From: a bacterium | GTDB taxonomy: Bacteria; Planctomycetota; Planctomycetia; Kolteriales; Kolteriaceae | Direction: 5' to 3' | Assembly: GCA_019753235.1 (NCBI GenBank) | Contig: JAIELF010000064.1 | Coordinates: 1-39,389 of the forward strand | DNA: 39,389 nucleotides | Shown: positions 17,332 to 25,705 of the stretch, piece after piece | Layout of the letters: each line of letters begins with the position of its first letter | Position numbering within the stretch: position 1 is the stretch's first letter | Position numbers and translations under genes: made by a program | Notes under the pieces: model-generated | Told to the model about the DNA's origin: nothing | Seen by the model: the letters and a program-made list of their open reading frames with translations, nothing else | The model's database searches: none

Positions 17332-18429
17332 TCAACTACCCTGCGCCCGACGAAACGTGGTGGGTGTTTCCGACGATGAACGGAAAAGGTGGTTGTGCAG
17401 AATCTGCTCAAGCCGGGCCGGATCGTCAAGAAGATGCAGCGAGGGATGGGCCGATAACCGAGCCGACCGACCCGACCTGCGGAGTCGATCGATTCGCTGA
17501 CCCAACGGAGGATGCCAATCGGACGATTCATGAGAAGCGCTGGCCACGAGCTTTTGTCGCAACAATCGGAACGTCGGCCCTTTCAGCGTTCGCCAAGTTC
17601 GAGCAAAGTCCCGATAGACATTCGGGCTCGCTACTTTCTCGGTGCGCGACAATAACTCATGGAAGATCGGTTGAACCACCGCCAATTTCTCCAAGGCCGA
17701 GGCTAATTCCTCGGATCCGATCGTTTCGGCCGAGCAATGGTCCGCACGGAATTCCATCTCGCGCGCGACGGGCCGAGCGAAGTACTCGACCCAATGGAGA
17801 CTGGTCTGCGCCCATCGGCGTCGCCAGCAGTCGGCCGTCGCTGGATCGGACTTGCTTAGCTTTTGTCGAAGCGCCCCGGCCCAACCAAGGACGGTTCGCT
17901 GAAACTCGATGTCACGATGACGAAGGTGTGCGATCTCATGCGCGAGGACTGCTTCGAGTTCTTCAACGCTCCAGATATGCAAAACCGGAAGCCCCACCAC
18001 CAACACAGGACGTGACACATCGGGTCTGACGACCAGTTCGGTAATCCCACACGCGGGCAAGAACGAGAGCCGAACCTCTCGCAGGGGTCGACATCGCATT
18101 TGCTTGGCGACCTTACGGAGCATGCGAAAAAGTGCCGGCGCATCCTCGGCAGCAATCATGGGTCCGGTCGTCTCGTCGAGTTCAAGCTGTTCGAGTTCTT
18201 CTCGGATCAGCTCTAGAGATGTCTCGCCCACGGACTCGCACCCCAGGCGTTCCAAGAATTGATCGATCCATTGATGCGTGTGGACGAAAAACACCGCCAA
18301 CGTTTTGCAAAATCGCGCCTTCCAACACAGGGGCCGTGCCGCCCAGGGAAACAAAGGACGACCTCCCCCACGCCCGGGTTTCATCGACATTTGGACCCGA
18401 GGCTTGAGCATTGGACGGCCCCACCTCAT
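17332..18429 (-). CDS. M48-type zinc metallopeptidase
   Basis: A 365-residue zinc peptidase. It has HEIAH at residues 164-168, the third ligand E226 within EFRADHCSAE, and the C-terminal HPPLGQRIDRL motif that is characteristic of M48 (HtpX/Ste24-like) proteins. No clear transmembrane helix is seen, only a moderately hydrophobic patch near residues 40-55, so it may be soluble or peripheral. At first glance it could be taken for a BlaR1/M56 antirepressor because of its position next to blaI, but the EFRADHCSAE and HPPLGQRI motifs favour M48. ATG 18429 has GAGG eight bases ahead, and ATG 18411 with GAGGTG is an alternative. The longer frame to 18771 is not supported. It is divergent from blaI across 503 bases. 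Confidence 0.8.
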   Translation of the reverse strand: MRWGRPMLKPRVQMSMKPGRGGGRPLFPWAARPLCWKARFCKTLAVFFVHTHQWIDQFLERLGCESVGETSLELIREELEQLELDETTGPMIAAEDAPALFRMLRKVAKQMRCRPLREVRLSFLPACGITELVVRPDVSRPVLVVGLPVLHIWSVEELEAVLAHEIAHLRHRDIEFQRTVLGWAGALRQKLSKSDPATADCWRRRWAQTSLHWVEYFARPVAREMEFRADHCSAETIGSEELASALEKLAVVQPIFHELLSRTEKVASPNVYRDFARTWRTLKGPTFRLLRQKLVASASHESSDWHPPLGQRIDRLRRSGRSARLSAHPSLHLLDDPARLEQILHNHLFRSSSETPTTFRRAQGS

Positions 18430-18932
18430 GGAGAATGCCTCATAACAAATGTGCAATCTTTCGACGCCTGTTCGCGCCGCGTATTGACGCGTCCCTGAAC
18501 GTCTCTTAGCGTATCGTAGGTTGACGGTGTACGATACGTTTGTTCGCCCGCGAACGAGTTCGACGAGGATTGGTGGTAGCCTGACGCGTTTCGACGGGGC
18601 CATGCCCGTTTCGAGACGGCGCTCTGGAACGGCACAGAAGTTCCTATCAGCTTCCAAACCAACTCCACGGGGGTTAGCATGGTTTGGGGCCTGTCCCTGG
18701 GCAGCGGAACTGTTGCTTAGGAGCTTGTCGAACCTTGTCGAATCGTTTGTGTGGAATGGGGTCGCCTTCATTTCATGTCTGAATTTCGCCGGTCTTTATT
18801 GCGTGGAATGGACCGCATATGGGAAGGACCAGGCGGTCGCCGAGTGAGGCATTTGAATAGGTGATCGGCGGAGAAGCGGATGTTTCTCATCGATCTTTGT
18901 TCAAGCAAAGCAGACAGATGGAAGCGGAGAAA
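18430..18932. promoter_or_regulatory. Divergent control region between M48 and blaI-ligase genes
   Basis: A 503-base gap with several signals. An inverted repeat CGTATCGTA/TACGATACG with an 11-base spacer lies at 18510-18538. A possible sigma-70-like promoter (TTGACG at 18484, 17-base gap, TAGCGT at 18507) overlaps its left arm. A tandem direct repeat CTTGTCGAA occurs at 18724-18732 and 18734-18742, a spacing of one helical turn. The nonamer GTGGAATGG occurs at 18751 and 18803. A 108-residue open frame (18521-18847) has no family look and no good ribosome site; I do not call it a gene. Confidence 0.45.
18510..18538. promoter_or_regulatory. 9-bp inverted repeat, candidate operator
   Basis: Arms CGTATCGTA (18510-18518) and TACGATACG (18530-18538) are perfect complements around an 11-base spacer containing TTGACG. 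Known BlaI/MecI operators are dyads with TACA/TGTA or TAC-GTA cores, so a dyad of this kind in front of a blaI gene is a reasonable autoregulatory site. That assignment is inference. Confidence 0.4.
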
Positions 18933-19349
18933 ATGGCCAAAACAACAAATTCCAAGGCGAGCAAAGAACCGACCCTTCCGGACTCCGAGCTCGAAGTCAT
19001 GCGAGTCCTTTGGCAGAAAGAACGAGCTACCGCACGCGATGTGTGGGAAGCCCTGCAGAGCCAAGGCTCCGCCTGGACCTATGCGACCGTCAACACTCTT
19101 TTGCAGCGCCTCGAAGCAAAAGGATTGGCGGGCAGCGACAAAACGAAAATGACCTACACCTATTGGCCCCAAATCAGCAGGGGACAAGTCGTCAAGCGTC
19201 GAGTGAAGCACCTGGTCGATAAACTCTATGATGGAAAGGGAGCCCCGCTGGTGGTTCACCTCCTCAAGAGTCAGCGTTTGAACTCGCAAGAGGTGACCGA
19301 AATTCGGCAGCTACTCGATGGCGCCCTGGGAAACGATGACGCGAAGTGA
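18933..19349 (+). CDS. BlaI/MecI/CopY-family transcriptional repressor
   Basis: A 138-residue dimeric winged-helix repressor. The N-terminal DNA-binding domain is recognisable: the LPDSELEVMRVLW opening helix, the ATARDVWEAL turn and the recognition helix WTYATVNTLLQRLEAKGL. The remainder (about 85-138) is the helical dimerisation domain. BlaI proteins repress beta-lactamase or copper genes and are normally removed by cleavage by a membrane M56 protease or by metal; no M56 gene is seen here. ATG 18933 has GGAAG eight bases ahead, and ATG 18918 is an alternative that lacks a ribosome site. The end overlaps the next gene by 14 bases, so repressor and ligase are translationally linked. The neighbouring divergent gene encodes an M48 peptidase. 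The regulatory target is unknown. Confidence 0.9.
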   Translation: MAKTTNSKASKEPTLPDSELEVMRVLWQKERATARDVWEALQSQGSAWTYATVNTLLQRLEAKGLAGSDKTKMTYTYWPQISRGQVVKRRVKHLVDKLYDGKGAPLVVHLLKSQRLNSQEVTEIRQLLDGALGNDDAK

Positions 19350-20604
19350 ACTCGAAACATTTCAACTCAGCCGACTTCGCCACGGCCTGTCGCGCCTGAG
19401 CGAAAGCAATCCCTTCTATCAGAAGAAGTTTTCCCAATGGAAAGGGGTGGCAGCAACCCTCTCGCGAGAAGAATTCGCCCTCCTTCCCTTCACCACGAAG
19501 GAAGAACTTCTCGACGATCAATCCATGAATCCCCCCTATGGGACGAACCTCACGCGGCCCGTCGCGGACTACGTTCGGCTGCATCAGACTTCGGGCACCA
19601 GCGGCCGACGATTGCGATGGCTCGACTCGCCCGAGGGTTGGGCGTGGTTTCTGGAATGTTGGAATGACATCTACGATGCGATCGGCATCGATCCGACCGA
19701 CCGATTTTTCGTCCCCTTTTCGTTCGGTCCTTTTCTCGGCTTCTGGGCGGCTTTCGAAGGAGCCGTTCATCGAGGATGCTTCACGCTGGCCGGCGGCGGG
19801 ATGACCTCGATTGCTCGGCTTCAAGCGATTCTCGATCATCAGATTACCGTGGTCTGCACGACTCCCACTTACGCGTCGCACCTGCTCGAAACGGCCGGGT
19901 CGGTCGGCATGGATCTATCCGCGTCGGCCGTTCGGCTTCTTGTCCTGGCCGGCGAGCCAGGCGCGCAGATCCCCGCTTTGCGTCTTCGCCTCGAACATGG
20001 CTGGCGAGCCAGGGTCATCGATCATAGCGGCATGACTGAAGTCGGTTCGATCGGGATCGAGTTCGCGGACTTCCCAGGGAAACTCTTCCTGCTTGAGAAC
20101 CAATGCCTCCCGGAATTCATCGACCCCGTGACGTGTAAGCCGGTCGCCGCGGGTGAACTCGGGGAACTGGTCGTCACCAATCTCGGTCGATGGGACAGTC
20201 CTCTGGTTCGCTATCGGACAGGCGACCTGGCTCGCTGGCAACTTGGTCCGCATCCAGCAACCAAACCCTTCATTCATCTCGATGGCGGGATCATCGGGCG
20301 CGTCGACGACATGCTCTACATAAAGGGGAACAACGTTTACCCCAGTTCGCTGGAGGCGGTTCTTCGCGAAGAGAGCCAAGTCGCGGAGTTTGCCATCGAT
20401 ATCGACGAGACAACCACCCCGGCCGAGGTAACGATTGTTGTCGAACCCCGTGATGAATCCGCGAGCGACGGCTTGGTCCATCGCTTAGGCCGGCTATTTC
20501 AAGACAGGCTTCTTTTTCGGCCGGAGATCGAACTGACCTCGCCCGGTTCGCTTCCAAGGTTCGAACACAAGGCCCAGAGACTTCGCCGACATCGACCCTC
20601 TTGA
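19336..20604 (+). CDS. PaaK-like adenylate-forming (acyl-CoA) ligase
   Basis: A 422-residue member of the AMP-forming ligase superfamily, closest in layout to phenylacetate-CoA ligase (PaaK). It is expected to activate a carboxylic acid with ATP and pass it to CoA. Motifs are the ATP loop QTSGTSGRR at residues 84-92, the HSGMTEVGS adenine-binding segment, YRTGDLARW, and the hinge/C-terminal domain with GRVDDMLYIKGNNVYPS. In that last motif the Lys (KGNN) matches the catalytic lysine region of PaaK proteins. The length is near PaaK's ~430. The start at 19336 lies inside the end of blaI (14-base overlap). It is probably cytosolic. The acid substrate is unknown, and an aryl acid is only the family precedent. 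Confidence 0.85.
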   Translation: MTRSELETFQLSRLRHGLSRLSESNPFYQKKFSQWKGVAATLSREEFALLPFTTKEELLDDQSMNPPYGTNLTRPVADYVRLHQTSGTSGRRLRWLDSPEGWAWFLECWNDIYDAIGIDPTDRFFVPFSFGPFLGFWAAFEGAVHRGCFTLAGGGMTSIARLQAILDHQITVVCTTPTYASHLLETAGSVGMDLSASAVRLLVLAGEPGAQIPALRLRLEHGWRARVIDHSGMTEVGSIGIEFADFPGKLFLLENQCLPEFIDPVTCKPVAAGELGELVVTNLGRWDSPLVRYRTGDLARWQLGPHPATKPFIHLDGGIIGRVDDMLYIKGNNVYPSSLEAVLREESQVAEFAIDIDETTTPAEVTIVVEPRDESASDGLVHRLGRLFQDRLLFRPEIELTSPGSLPRFEHKAQRLRRHRPS

Positions 20605-21026
20605 AAGGCGAAGTTGACCTTGCATCATCTCTTTCCCGCCGGTATCGCCTGACATACTCCATGAGAAAAAGCTCCGATTGAACGCTCGCGAAACTCTCGC
20701 GATCCGCACCATCGGTTGAATCGTTAAAGCCTCGCCAAAACGCGCGGCCTTTGCCCTTTCGCTGGTTTGCCAGCAAAATCGATCGGTGATTGGATTGCTA
20801 ACCTTTCGGGGCCAACAAGTTCGGAACAATGCTGCGATGGCGAGTCTCGAAAGAGTCCCTGTTGTCGCCCGCGAAAGAAAAAAACACGAGTCTTTTCCTT
20901 TTTCTCAAGGGAGAGGCTCTCCTTGACCGATGGGACTTGGGGGGAGGGTCTGCCTCAGGATGGCAGGTCTGTATGGGACGGCTCCCCCGCGCGTTTGAAA
21001 CGCGCGACATGGGAAGGAACCCGGGC
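20605..21026 (+). promoter_or_regulatory. Gap before the secreted 593-residue protein
   Basis: 422 bases without a supported gene. An open frame runs into the next gene from 20829 but looks like read-through. A near-palindrome CAAGG...CCTTG lies at 20906-20925. Closer to the gene is a perfect inverted repeat CGCGCGTTT-G-AAACGCGCG at 20988-21006, which in RNA gives a 7-bp stem with a 5-base loop just ahead of the AAGGA ribosome site. Its function is unknown. Confidence 0.4.
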
Positions 21027-22808
21027 ATGCGATTACGACATTTTCGAATGAGCCTGACGCGGTGGGCCGCCGGTGCCCTGTTGATTTCGAGCGTCTGGAC
21101 AGGGTCGGCCTCGGCTCAAGATCCGACCAATGGGGTCGCCTTCCTAAAGCAACGTGTCTTTCGCATTCCCATCGAGGTGGCGGCCGAGCGAACTGAAGCG
21201 ATCAAAGAGCTTCGGCTGTTCGTTTCCACCGATCAAGGATCTACTTGGACGCGCGTCGCCAGCGTCGCCCCATCGCAGCGATCCTTCACTTTTCGATCTC
21301 GTGCGGACGGTGAATACTGGTTCGGCTTATCCTACGTCGACGAGTCGGGCCGTGCCGAGCCTGAAGACATGCGTCAGCAGCAGCCTGGCTTGAAAGTCGT
21401 CGTCGATACAGCTCAGCCTGTCCTTCAAATGCGACCGACCGTTCGCGAACAAGACAAAGCCGGCATCGAATGGCGGATTCTTGATGATCAACCGATCGAG
21501 CTAAGCAGTCTGCGAATCGAGTATCGAGACAAACGCGAGGGGCGTTGGCAAGATCTTCATCCCGATGCGATGATAGAGGGTCGGATCGATTGGCCCGCCA
21601 GTGCTGACCAGTCGTTTGTCGTCCGCGCGACGATCGAAGACCGGGCGGGCAATGTCGGCTCGACGGAGGTCGAAGTGCCGGCCGTCACGATTCCTTCGAT
21701 GCCGATTCCGTCCCTCCCCGCGACGTCGAATCCTGCGCCGCCGGCCGTCCCGATTCCCGAGGCGAACAACCCTCCAGCCGCATCGGCCAGTGCGATGCCG
21801 AGCGGATTTACTGTTCCGCCACCTCCATCGTTTCAACCGTTGACAACGCCGCCGGCTGCCGTCGCCGCCCAGATACCAACACCGACAGCGCCCGCCGTGC
21901 CTGCTGGGCAGCCCGACCATCTTGTTGCGAAGCCCTCGGCCCCGACGGCCAATCAAGTCGGGTATCAGTCCGCTAGCGAGCCGGCCGTTTACAACCCAGC
22001 CATTCCGATCATGACCAATGCACGACCGTCGCAGACGACCGTCCAAGTCGCCTCGCCTGAAACGGTTGCCGGCAACGCTGCCGATCGAACCATGATCGCC
22101 AGTACCGCGACACCGGTCCGGCCCGTGCCGCACGTCGTGAGGAAACCAGAAGCTCCGCCTGCACCGAAAATTCCGATCGTCGGCAGCACCCGATTCGCGG
22201 TCGACTATGCTCTTCGCGGGATTGGGCCGGCGGGCGTGGGCAAGGTGGATCTTTACTACACGAAGGATAACGGCGTTCAGTGGCTTCTTCTGGGCGAAGA
22301 TGCCGACAAGACACCGCCGTTTGAGGTCGATCTTCCGGGTGAGGGTCGGTACGGCTTAGCGGTCGTGGTCTCGAGCCCGGCCGGCAACGGACAGCGTCCC
22401 CCGCAGTCGGGCGATGCCCCTACAATTCAAGTCGAAGTCGACACCACCGCGCCCGAAGCGGAACTCTATCGACCGACACCCGACCCCGCTGCCCCGGCCG
22501 AGGCAATGCTCATCTCTTGGTCGGCGCGCGATACGCATTTGTCGGATCGACCGGTTCGGCTCTACTACGCCCCGCAGGCTGATGGGCCGTGGGAACCGAT
22601 CGGAACCGACTTGCCGGCAAGCGGTCAGTACCGCTGGTTTGTACCTCCGCGGACGCCCTACCAGGTTTACCTACGGCTCGCGGTGAGTGATCTTTGCAAT
22701 AACGAATCGGCCGCGGTGACACCCGAGCCAGTCCTCGTCGATCTCTCCAAGCCGGAAGCAGAAGTGATCGGCATCGCGATCTTGCCCGAGGGTCAAGGCC
22801 TTCGTTAA
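21027..22808 (+). CDS. Secreted Pro/Ala-rich protein of unknown function
   Basis: A 593-residue exported protein. Residues 1-30 are a typical signal peptide (LTRWAAGALLISSVW core, cleavage after SASA before QDP). A first beta-rich domain (about 31-150) contains the strand LRLFVSTDQGSTWTRVASV, reminiscent of BNR/Ig-like modules, and a second beta domain follows to about 230. A long Pro/Ala/Thr-rich linker (about 235-420) leads to two further beta domains. One of these carries YYTKDNGVQWLLLGED and the other LYYAPQADGPWEPIGTD, similar in style to the first domain, so the protein may be three or four copies of one fold. No known catalytic motif is seen. ATG 21027 has AAGGA eight bases ahead, which is preferred to the upstream frame. 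It is convergent with ribBA, with a gap of only 41 bases and no terminator visible. Confidence 0.7.
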   Translation: MRLRHFRMSLTRWAAGALLISSVWTGSASAQDPTNGVAFLKQRVFRIPIEVAAERTEAIKELRLFVSTDQGSTWTRVASVAPSQRSFTFRSRADGEYWFGLSYVDESGRAEPEDMRQQQPGLKVVVDTAQPVLQMRPTVREQDKAGIEWRILDDQPIELSSLRIEYRDKREGRWQDLHPDAMIEGRIDWPASADQSFVVRATIEDRAGNVGSTEVEVPAVTIPSMPIPSLPATSNPAPPAVPIPEANNPPAASASAMPSGFTVPPPPSFQPLTTPPAAVAAQIPTPTAPAVPAGQPDHLVAKPSAPTANQVGYQSASEPAVYNPAIPIMTNARPSQTTVQVASPETVAGNAADRTMIASTATPVRPVPHVVRKPEAPPAPKIPIVGSTRFAVDYALRGIGPAGVGKVDLYYTKDNGVQWLLLGEDADKTPPFEVDLPGEGRYGLAVVVSSPAGNGQRPPQSGDAPTIQVEVDTTAPEAELYRPTPDPAAPAEAMLISWSARDTHLSDRPVRLYYAPQADGPWEPIGTDLPASGQYRWFVPPRTPYQVYLRLAVSDLCNNESAAVTPEPVLVDLSKPEAEVIGIAILPEGQGLR

Positions 22809-22849
22809 TCGAAGAGAAAGAATGAGGCCATTACTCGTCGCCCCTAGCG

Positions 22850-24103
22850 TCACTCCGTATCGGTGTGATGCCCCATTCGACTCTTCTTTGTTTCAAGATA
22901 CTTCTCGTTGAAGGGATTGGACGGAATCTCGATCGGCACTTGTTCGACAATCTGCAAACCGTAACCGTCGATGCCGACGACTTTCTTTGGGTTGTTCGTG
23001 AGTAATCGAATCCTGCGAATCCCGAGATCGTAGAGAATTTGCGCCCCGATGCCGTAATGACGCAGGTCGCCGGCAAAGCCAAGCTTCTTATTCGCTTCGA
23101 TGGTGTCGAGATTTTCTTCTTGCTGAAGCTTGTAGGCGCGAAGCTTGTTGAGCAAACCGATGCCCCGCCCCTCTTGCCGCATGTAGAGAAGAACGCCCGG
23201 CCCGCCGTCCTGACTGATCCGATCCAAAGCATGATGAAGTTGCGGCCCGCAATCGCAAAGCAAACTTCCGAAGACATCACCCGTTAAGCACTCGCTGTGG
23301 ACCCGCACCAGCACCGGCTCTTCATGCGTCGGTACTTTTCCATTTTTGGTCCTACCGATGCCGCCAAACGTCAGCGCTAAGTGAGGCTCGGGATCAACCG
23401 ACGAACTGTACGCGATCATCGTCGCGTCGTGACCGAATCGGGTCGGAAGGGAGACTTCGATTTCGCGCTTGATGAGGATCTCGGTCGAACGCCGATACTT
23501 AATGATCTCCTCAATGGTGAGCATTTTGAAGCCCCAGCGAGTGCAGAACTCGATGAGGTCTGGAATACGAGCCATGTCGCCGTCGTCGCGAATGATTTCG
23601 CAAATCACGCCGGCCGGTTGCAGCCCTGCCAGACGCGAAAGATCAACACTTCCTTCGGTCTGACCCGCGCGAACAAGAACGCCGCCCGGCTGCGCCCGGA
23701 GCGGAAAGAGATGTCCCGGTCGGACCAAATCGTCTGCGTTGGCTTTAGGATCGAGACAGACGGCGATCGTTTTCGCTCGGTCGTAAGCCGACACGCCCGT
23801 GCTAATGCCATCACGTGCATCGACGGTGACCGTGAATGCCGTTCCTAGGGCTGCCGTGTTGCGGGTCACTTGCGGATTGAGGTCAAGCCGATCGCACATT
23901 TCGCCGGTCATCGCCAGACATACCAATCCCCGGCCATGACGAATCATGAAGTTGATGATCTCGGGCGTGGCAAGCTCCGCCGCACAAACGAGGTCTCCCT
24001 CGTTTTCGCGGAACTCATCATCCACTAAGACGATCATTTTTCCAGCACGCAACTCCGCGAGGGCTTCGGGAACCGTGCAAAGAACGTCAGCAAGCTCCGG
24101 CAT
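22850..24103 (-). CDS. ribBA: Bifunctional RibBA: DHBP synthase / GTP cyclohydrolase II
   Basis: A 417-residue fusion that starts both branches of riboflavin synthesis. The N-terminal half forms 3,4-dihydroxy-2-butanone 4-phosphate from ribulose 5-phosphate: DDEFRENEGD near residue 28, RHGRGLVC, TVDARDGISTGVSAYDRAKT, and GHLFPLRA. The C-terminal half opens the GTP imidazole ring: the zinc-binding cluster SECLTGDVFGSLLCDCGPQ holds three Cys, followed by RQEGRGIGL. Both halves appear complete, so both reactions should occur. It starts seven bases after the ispH stop, with AAGGA about eleven bases ahead inside the end of ispH, so the two are co-transcribed. I see no FMN riboswitch upstream; transcription most likely begins ahead of ispH or further up. 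Confidence 0.96.
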   Translation of the reverse strand: MPELADVLCTVPEALAELRAGKMIVLVDDEFRENEGDLVCAAELATPEIINFMIRHGRGLVCLAMTGEMCDRLDLNPQVTRNTAALGTAFTVTVDARDGISTGVSAYDRAKTIAVCLDPKANADDLVRPGHLFPLRAQPGGVLVRAGQTEGSVDLSRLAGLQPAGVICEIIRDDGDMARIPDLIEFCTRWGFKMLTIEEIIKYRRSTEILIKREIEVSLPTRFGHDATMIAYSSSVDPEPHLALTFGGIGRTKNGKVPTHEEPVLVRVHSECLTGDVFGSLLCDCGPQLHHALDRISQDGGPGVLLYMRQEGRGIGLLNKLRAYKLQQEENLDTIEANKKLGFAGDLRHYGIGAQILYDLGIRRIRLLTNNPKKVVGIDGYGLQIVEQVPIEIPSNPFNEKYLETKKSRMGHHTDTE

Positions 24104-24110
24104 GAGAGAG

Positions 24111-25067
24111 TTATTCCTTGATCGATCGAAGTTGATCTCGTTCGATCACGCGAAGCTCGCGCGGCAGCGGGAAGCTGACATCTTCCTCTCGAACGGTCCT
24201 GGGTTCGACACTCGCTTGAAACTCGCGCTGCAGATAAGTGATGCACTCCTCGACCACAGCCTCTGGCGCGCTGGCGCCGGCGGTCACGAGAACCGATTCG
24301 GCACCTTCAAACCATTCATGCTGGAGATCCTCTGCCCCGTCGACCAGATAGGACCGAGTGCCACGCGATTCGGCGAGTTCGCGAAGGCGTTGGCTGTTTG
24401 AACTGTTTTGACTTCCCAGGACGAGAACGACGTCCGCCTCGGGGACCAAGGTCCGGACTGCCTCTTGTCGATTCTGGGTCGCGTAACAGATATCGTCCTT
24501 CTTCGGGCCCACGATGTGCGGGAAGCGTTTCTTCAGTGCACCAATGATCTTACCCGCATCATCAAGGCTAAGCGTCGTCTGTGTGAGATAAGCGATCTTC
24601 GCCTCATCATCAATCTTGAGATTCAAAACATCTTCTTCCGATTCGACGAGCCGAATTCGATCGGGGGCTTCCCCCATCGTGCCGATCACTTCGTCATGGC
24701 CTTCGTGACCGACCAAGACGATGGTGTAACCCTCTTTGGCAAATTTGATCGCCTCCAAGTGGACCTTCGTGACTAAGGGACAGGTCGCATCGATCGTCCG
24801 CAGATTTCGCTCGGCTGACAGCTTGCGAATCTCGGGCGAAACCCCGTGGGCGCTGAAAAGAAGCGTCGCGCCCGGCGGGACTTGTTCGAGAAAATCAACG
24901 AAAATCGCCCCCTGCGCTTTGAAGCGATCGACCACGTAGCGATTGTGAACGATCTCGTGATAGACGTAGATCGGCGTGCCGAAAAGCTCGATGGCTTTAT
25001 CGAGGCTCTCAATTGCCATGTTGACGCCGGCACAAAACCCGCGTGGATTCGCTAAAAGAACGCGCAT
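24111..25067 (-). CDS. ispH: 4-hydroxy-3-methylbut-2-enyl diphosphate reductase
   Basis: Iron-sulfur enzyme that makes IPP and DMAPP in the last step of the MEP isoprenoid pathway, in the cytosol. In the 318-residue form (start ATG 25067, GAGG six bases ahead) the three cluster cysteines are C12 (PRGFCAGV), C96 (DATCPLV) and C194 (DICYATQNRQEAV), almost the same positions as in E. coli. HxH-like and Glu substrate contacts (VYHEIVHN, SAHGVSP, GHEGHDE) are intact. It forms a tight pair with ribBA downstream. A SHOCT-like gene and a thioredoxin-like lipoprotein lie upstream on the same strand, 181 bases away. Confidence 0.96.
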   Translation of the reverse strand: MRVLLANPRGFCAGVNMAIESLDKAIELFGTPIYVYHEIVHNRYVVDRFKAQGAIFVDFLEQVPPGATLLFSAHGVSPEIRKLSAERNLRTIDATCPLVTKVHLEAIKFAKEGYTIVLVGHEGHDEVIGTMGEAPDRIRLVESEEDVLNLKIDDEAKIAYLTQTTLSLDDAGKIIGALKKRFPHIVGPKKDDICYATQNRQEAVRTLVPEADVVLVLGSQNSSNSQRLRELAESRGTRSYLVDGAEDLQHEWFEGAESVLVTAGASAPEAVVEECITYLQREFQASVEPRTVREEDVSFPLPRELRVIERDQLRSIKE

Positions 25068-25248
25068 CGAATTCCTCTGTCTACGGGCGGATCGTTCGGT
25101 CGGGACGAAAACCACCTCGCGATCGAGTTTGCCACACGGTCGTTATATTCAAAGGCCCCCTCCGCCGATCGGCCGACCTATAAGACACCCCGCCATCAAC
25201 TCCCCTCAACCGTTTGGTTCAAGTTCCGCCGTTGAGGCAAACCGCTTG

Positions 25249-25680
25249 TCATCCAGGGGGCGAGTCGTTGTTTTCTGTGTCAGAAATCGGTTTGGATGGA
25301 TTCAAAGGATCCTTCGGAAGGTGACTCAAATCGATCTCTTCCCACTCGAAGTCCCCTTCCTCGGCGGGAAGTGGAGCGAGAGTTTTCTCTGCCGCCGGCC
25401 GTTGGCCTTGCTCCTGGCGAATCCGATTGCCCAACTTCATTCTAACCCGTTCAAACTCTGCCGGCGTGATCGTCCCCGCATCGAGCATTTGACGGAATTC
25501 TTCGAGTAGGTCGCTGCTGTTGATACTCGGTTCATCGCTGGATCGCGAAAACCACCACCAGACGGCGCCGACCGCCATCAAAGCGAGCGAACCGACCCCC
25601 AGCGGTATCGCCAAATTCCGCCAGGCGTCTACTGGGACTGCCCGGGCAGGAATCTCGGCCAAGAGCGATGCCTCCATCAT
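25249..25680 (-). CDS. SHOCT-like small membrane protein
   Basis: A 143-residue protein with one hydrophobic helix at about residues 26-46 (LAIPLGVGSLALMAVGAV) after a short N-terminus. It then has a SHOCT-type helical hairpin (LLEEFRQMLDAGTITPAEFERVR, about 59-82) and an acidic, Pro-rich tail. SHOCT modules are short oligomerisation helices often found at the ends of membrane proteins and are not catalytic. ATG 25680 has AGAGG five bases ahead, and ATG 25677 next to it is equally possible. The start lies 25 bases after the end of the TlpA-like gene, so the two form one unit. A role in the same redox or envelope process is possible but unproven. Confidence 0.65.
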   Translation of the reverse strand: MMEASLLAEIPARAVPVDAWRNLAIPLGVGSLALMAVGAVWWWFSRSSDEPSINSSDLLEEFRQMLDAGTITPAEFERVRMKLGNRIRQEQGQRPAAEKTLAPLPAEEGDFEWEEIDLSHLPKDPLNPSKPISDTENNDSPPG

Positions 25681-25705
25681 GACAACCTCTCGCGAGCTCA
25701 CAGCG

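Noticed and set aside
16390..18029. Two long plus-strand open frames (329 and 360 codons) across the CehA-like and M48 genes
   Set aside because: Both are antisense to genes with clear motifs (DHHIH, HEIAH). Arg/Pro/Ser/Thr-rich composition is typical of shadow frames.
17332..18429. M56/BlaR1 antirepressor next to blaI
   Set aside because: Motifs EFRADHCSAE and HPPLGQRIDRL indicate M48, and there are no four N-terminal membrane helices or sensor domain.
18521..18847. 108-codon plus-strand frame upstream of blaI
   Set aside because: No ribosome site, no family resemblance, and it spans the inverted and direct repeats, so it is more likely regulatory DNA.
20829..21026. 66-codon N-terminal extension of the 593-residue protein
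   Set aside because: It would bury the signal peptide that begins at ATG 21027, and the ribosome site AAGGA points to that ATG.
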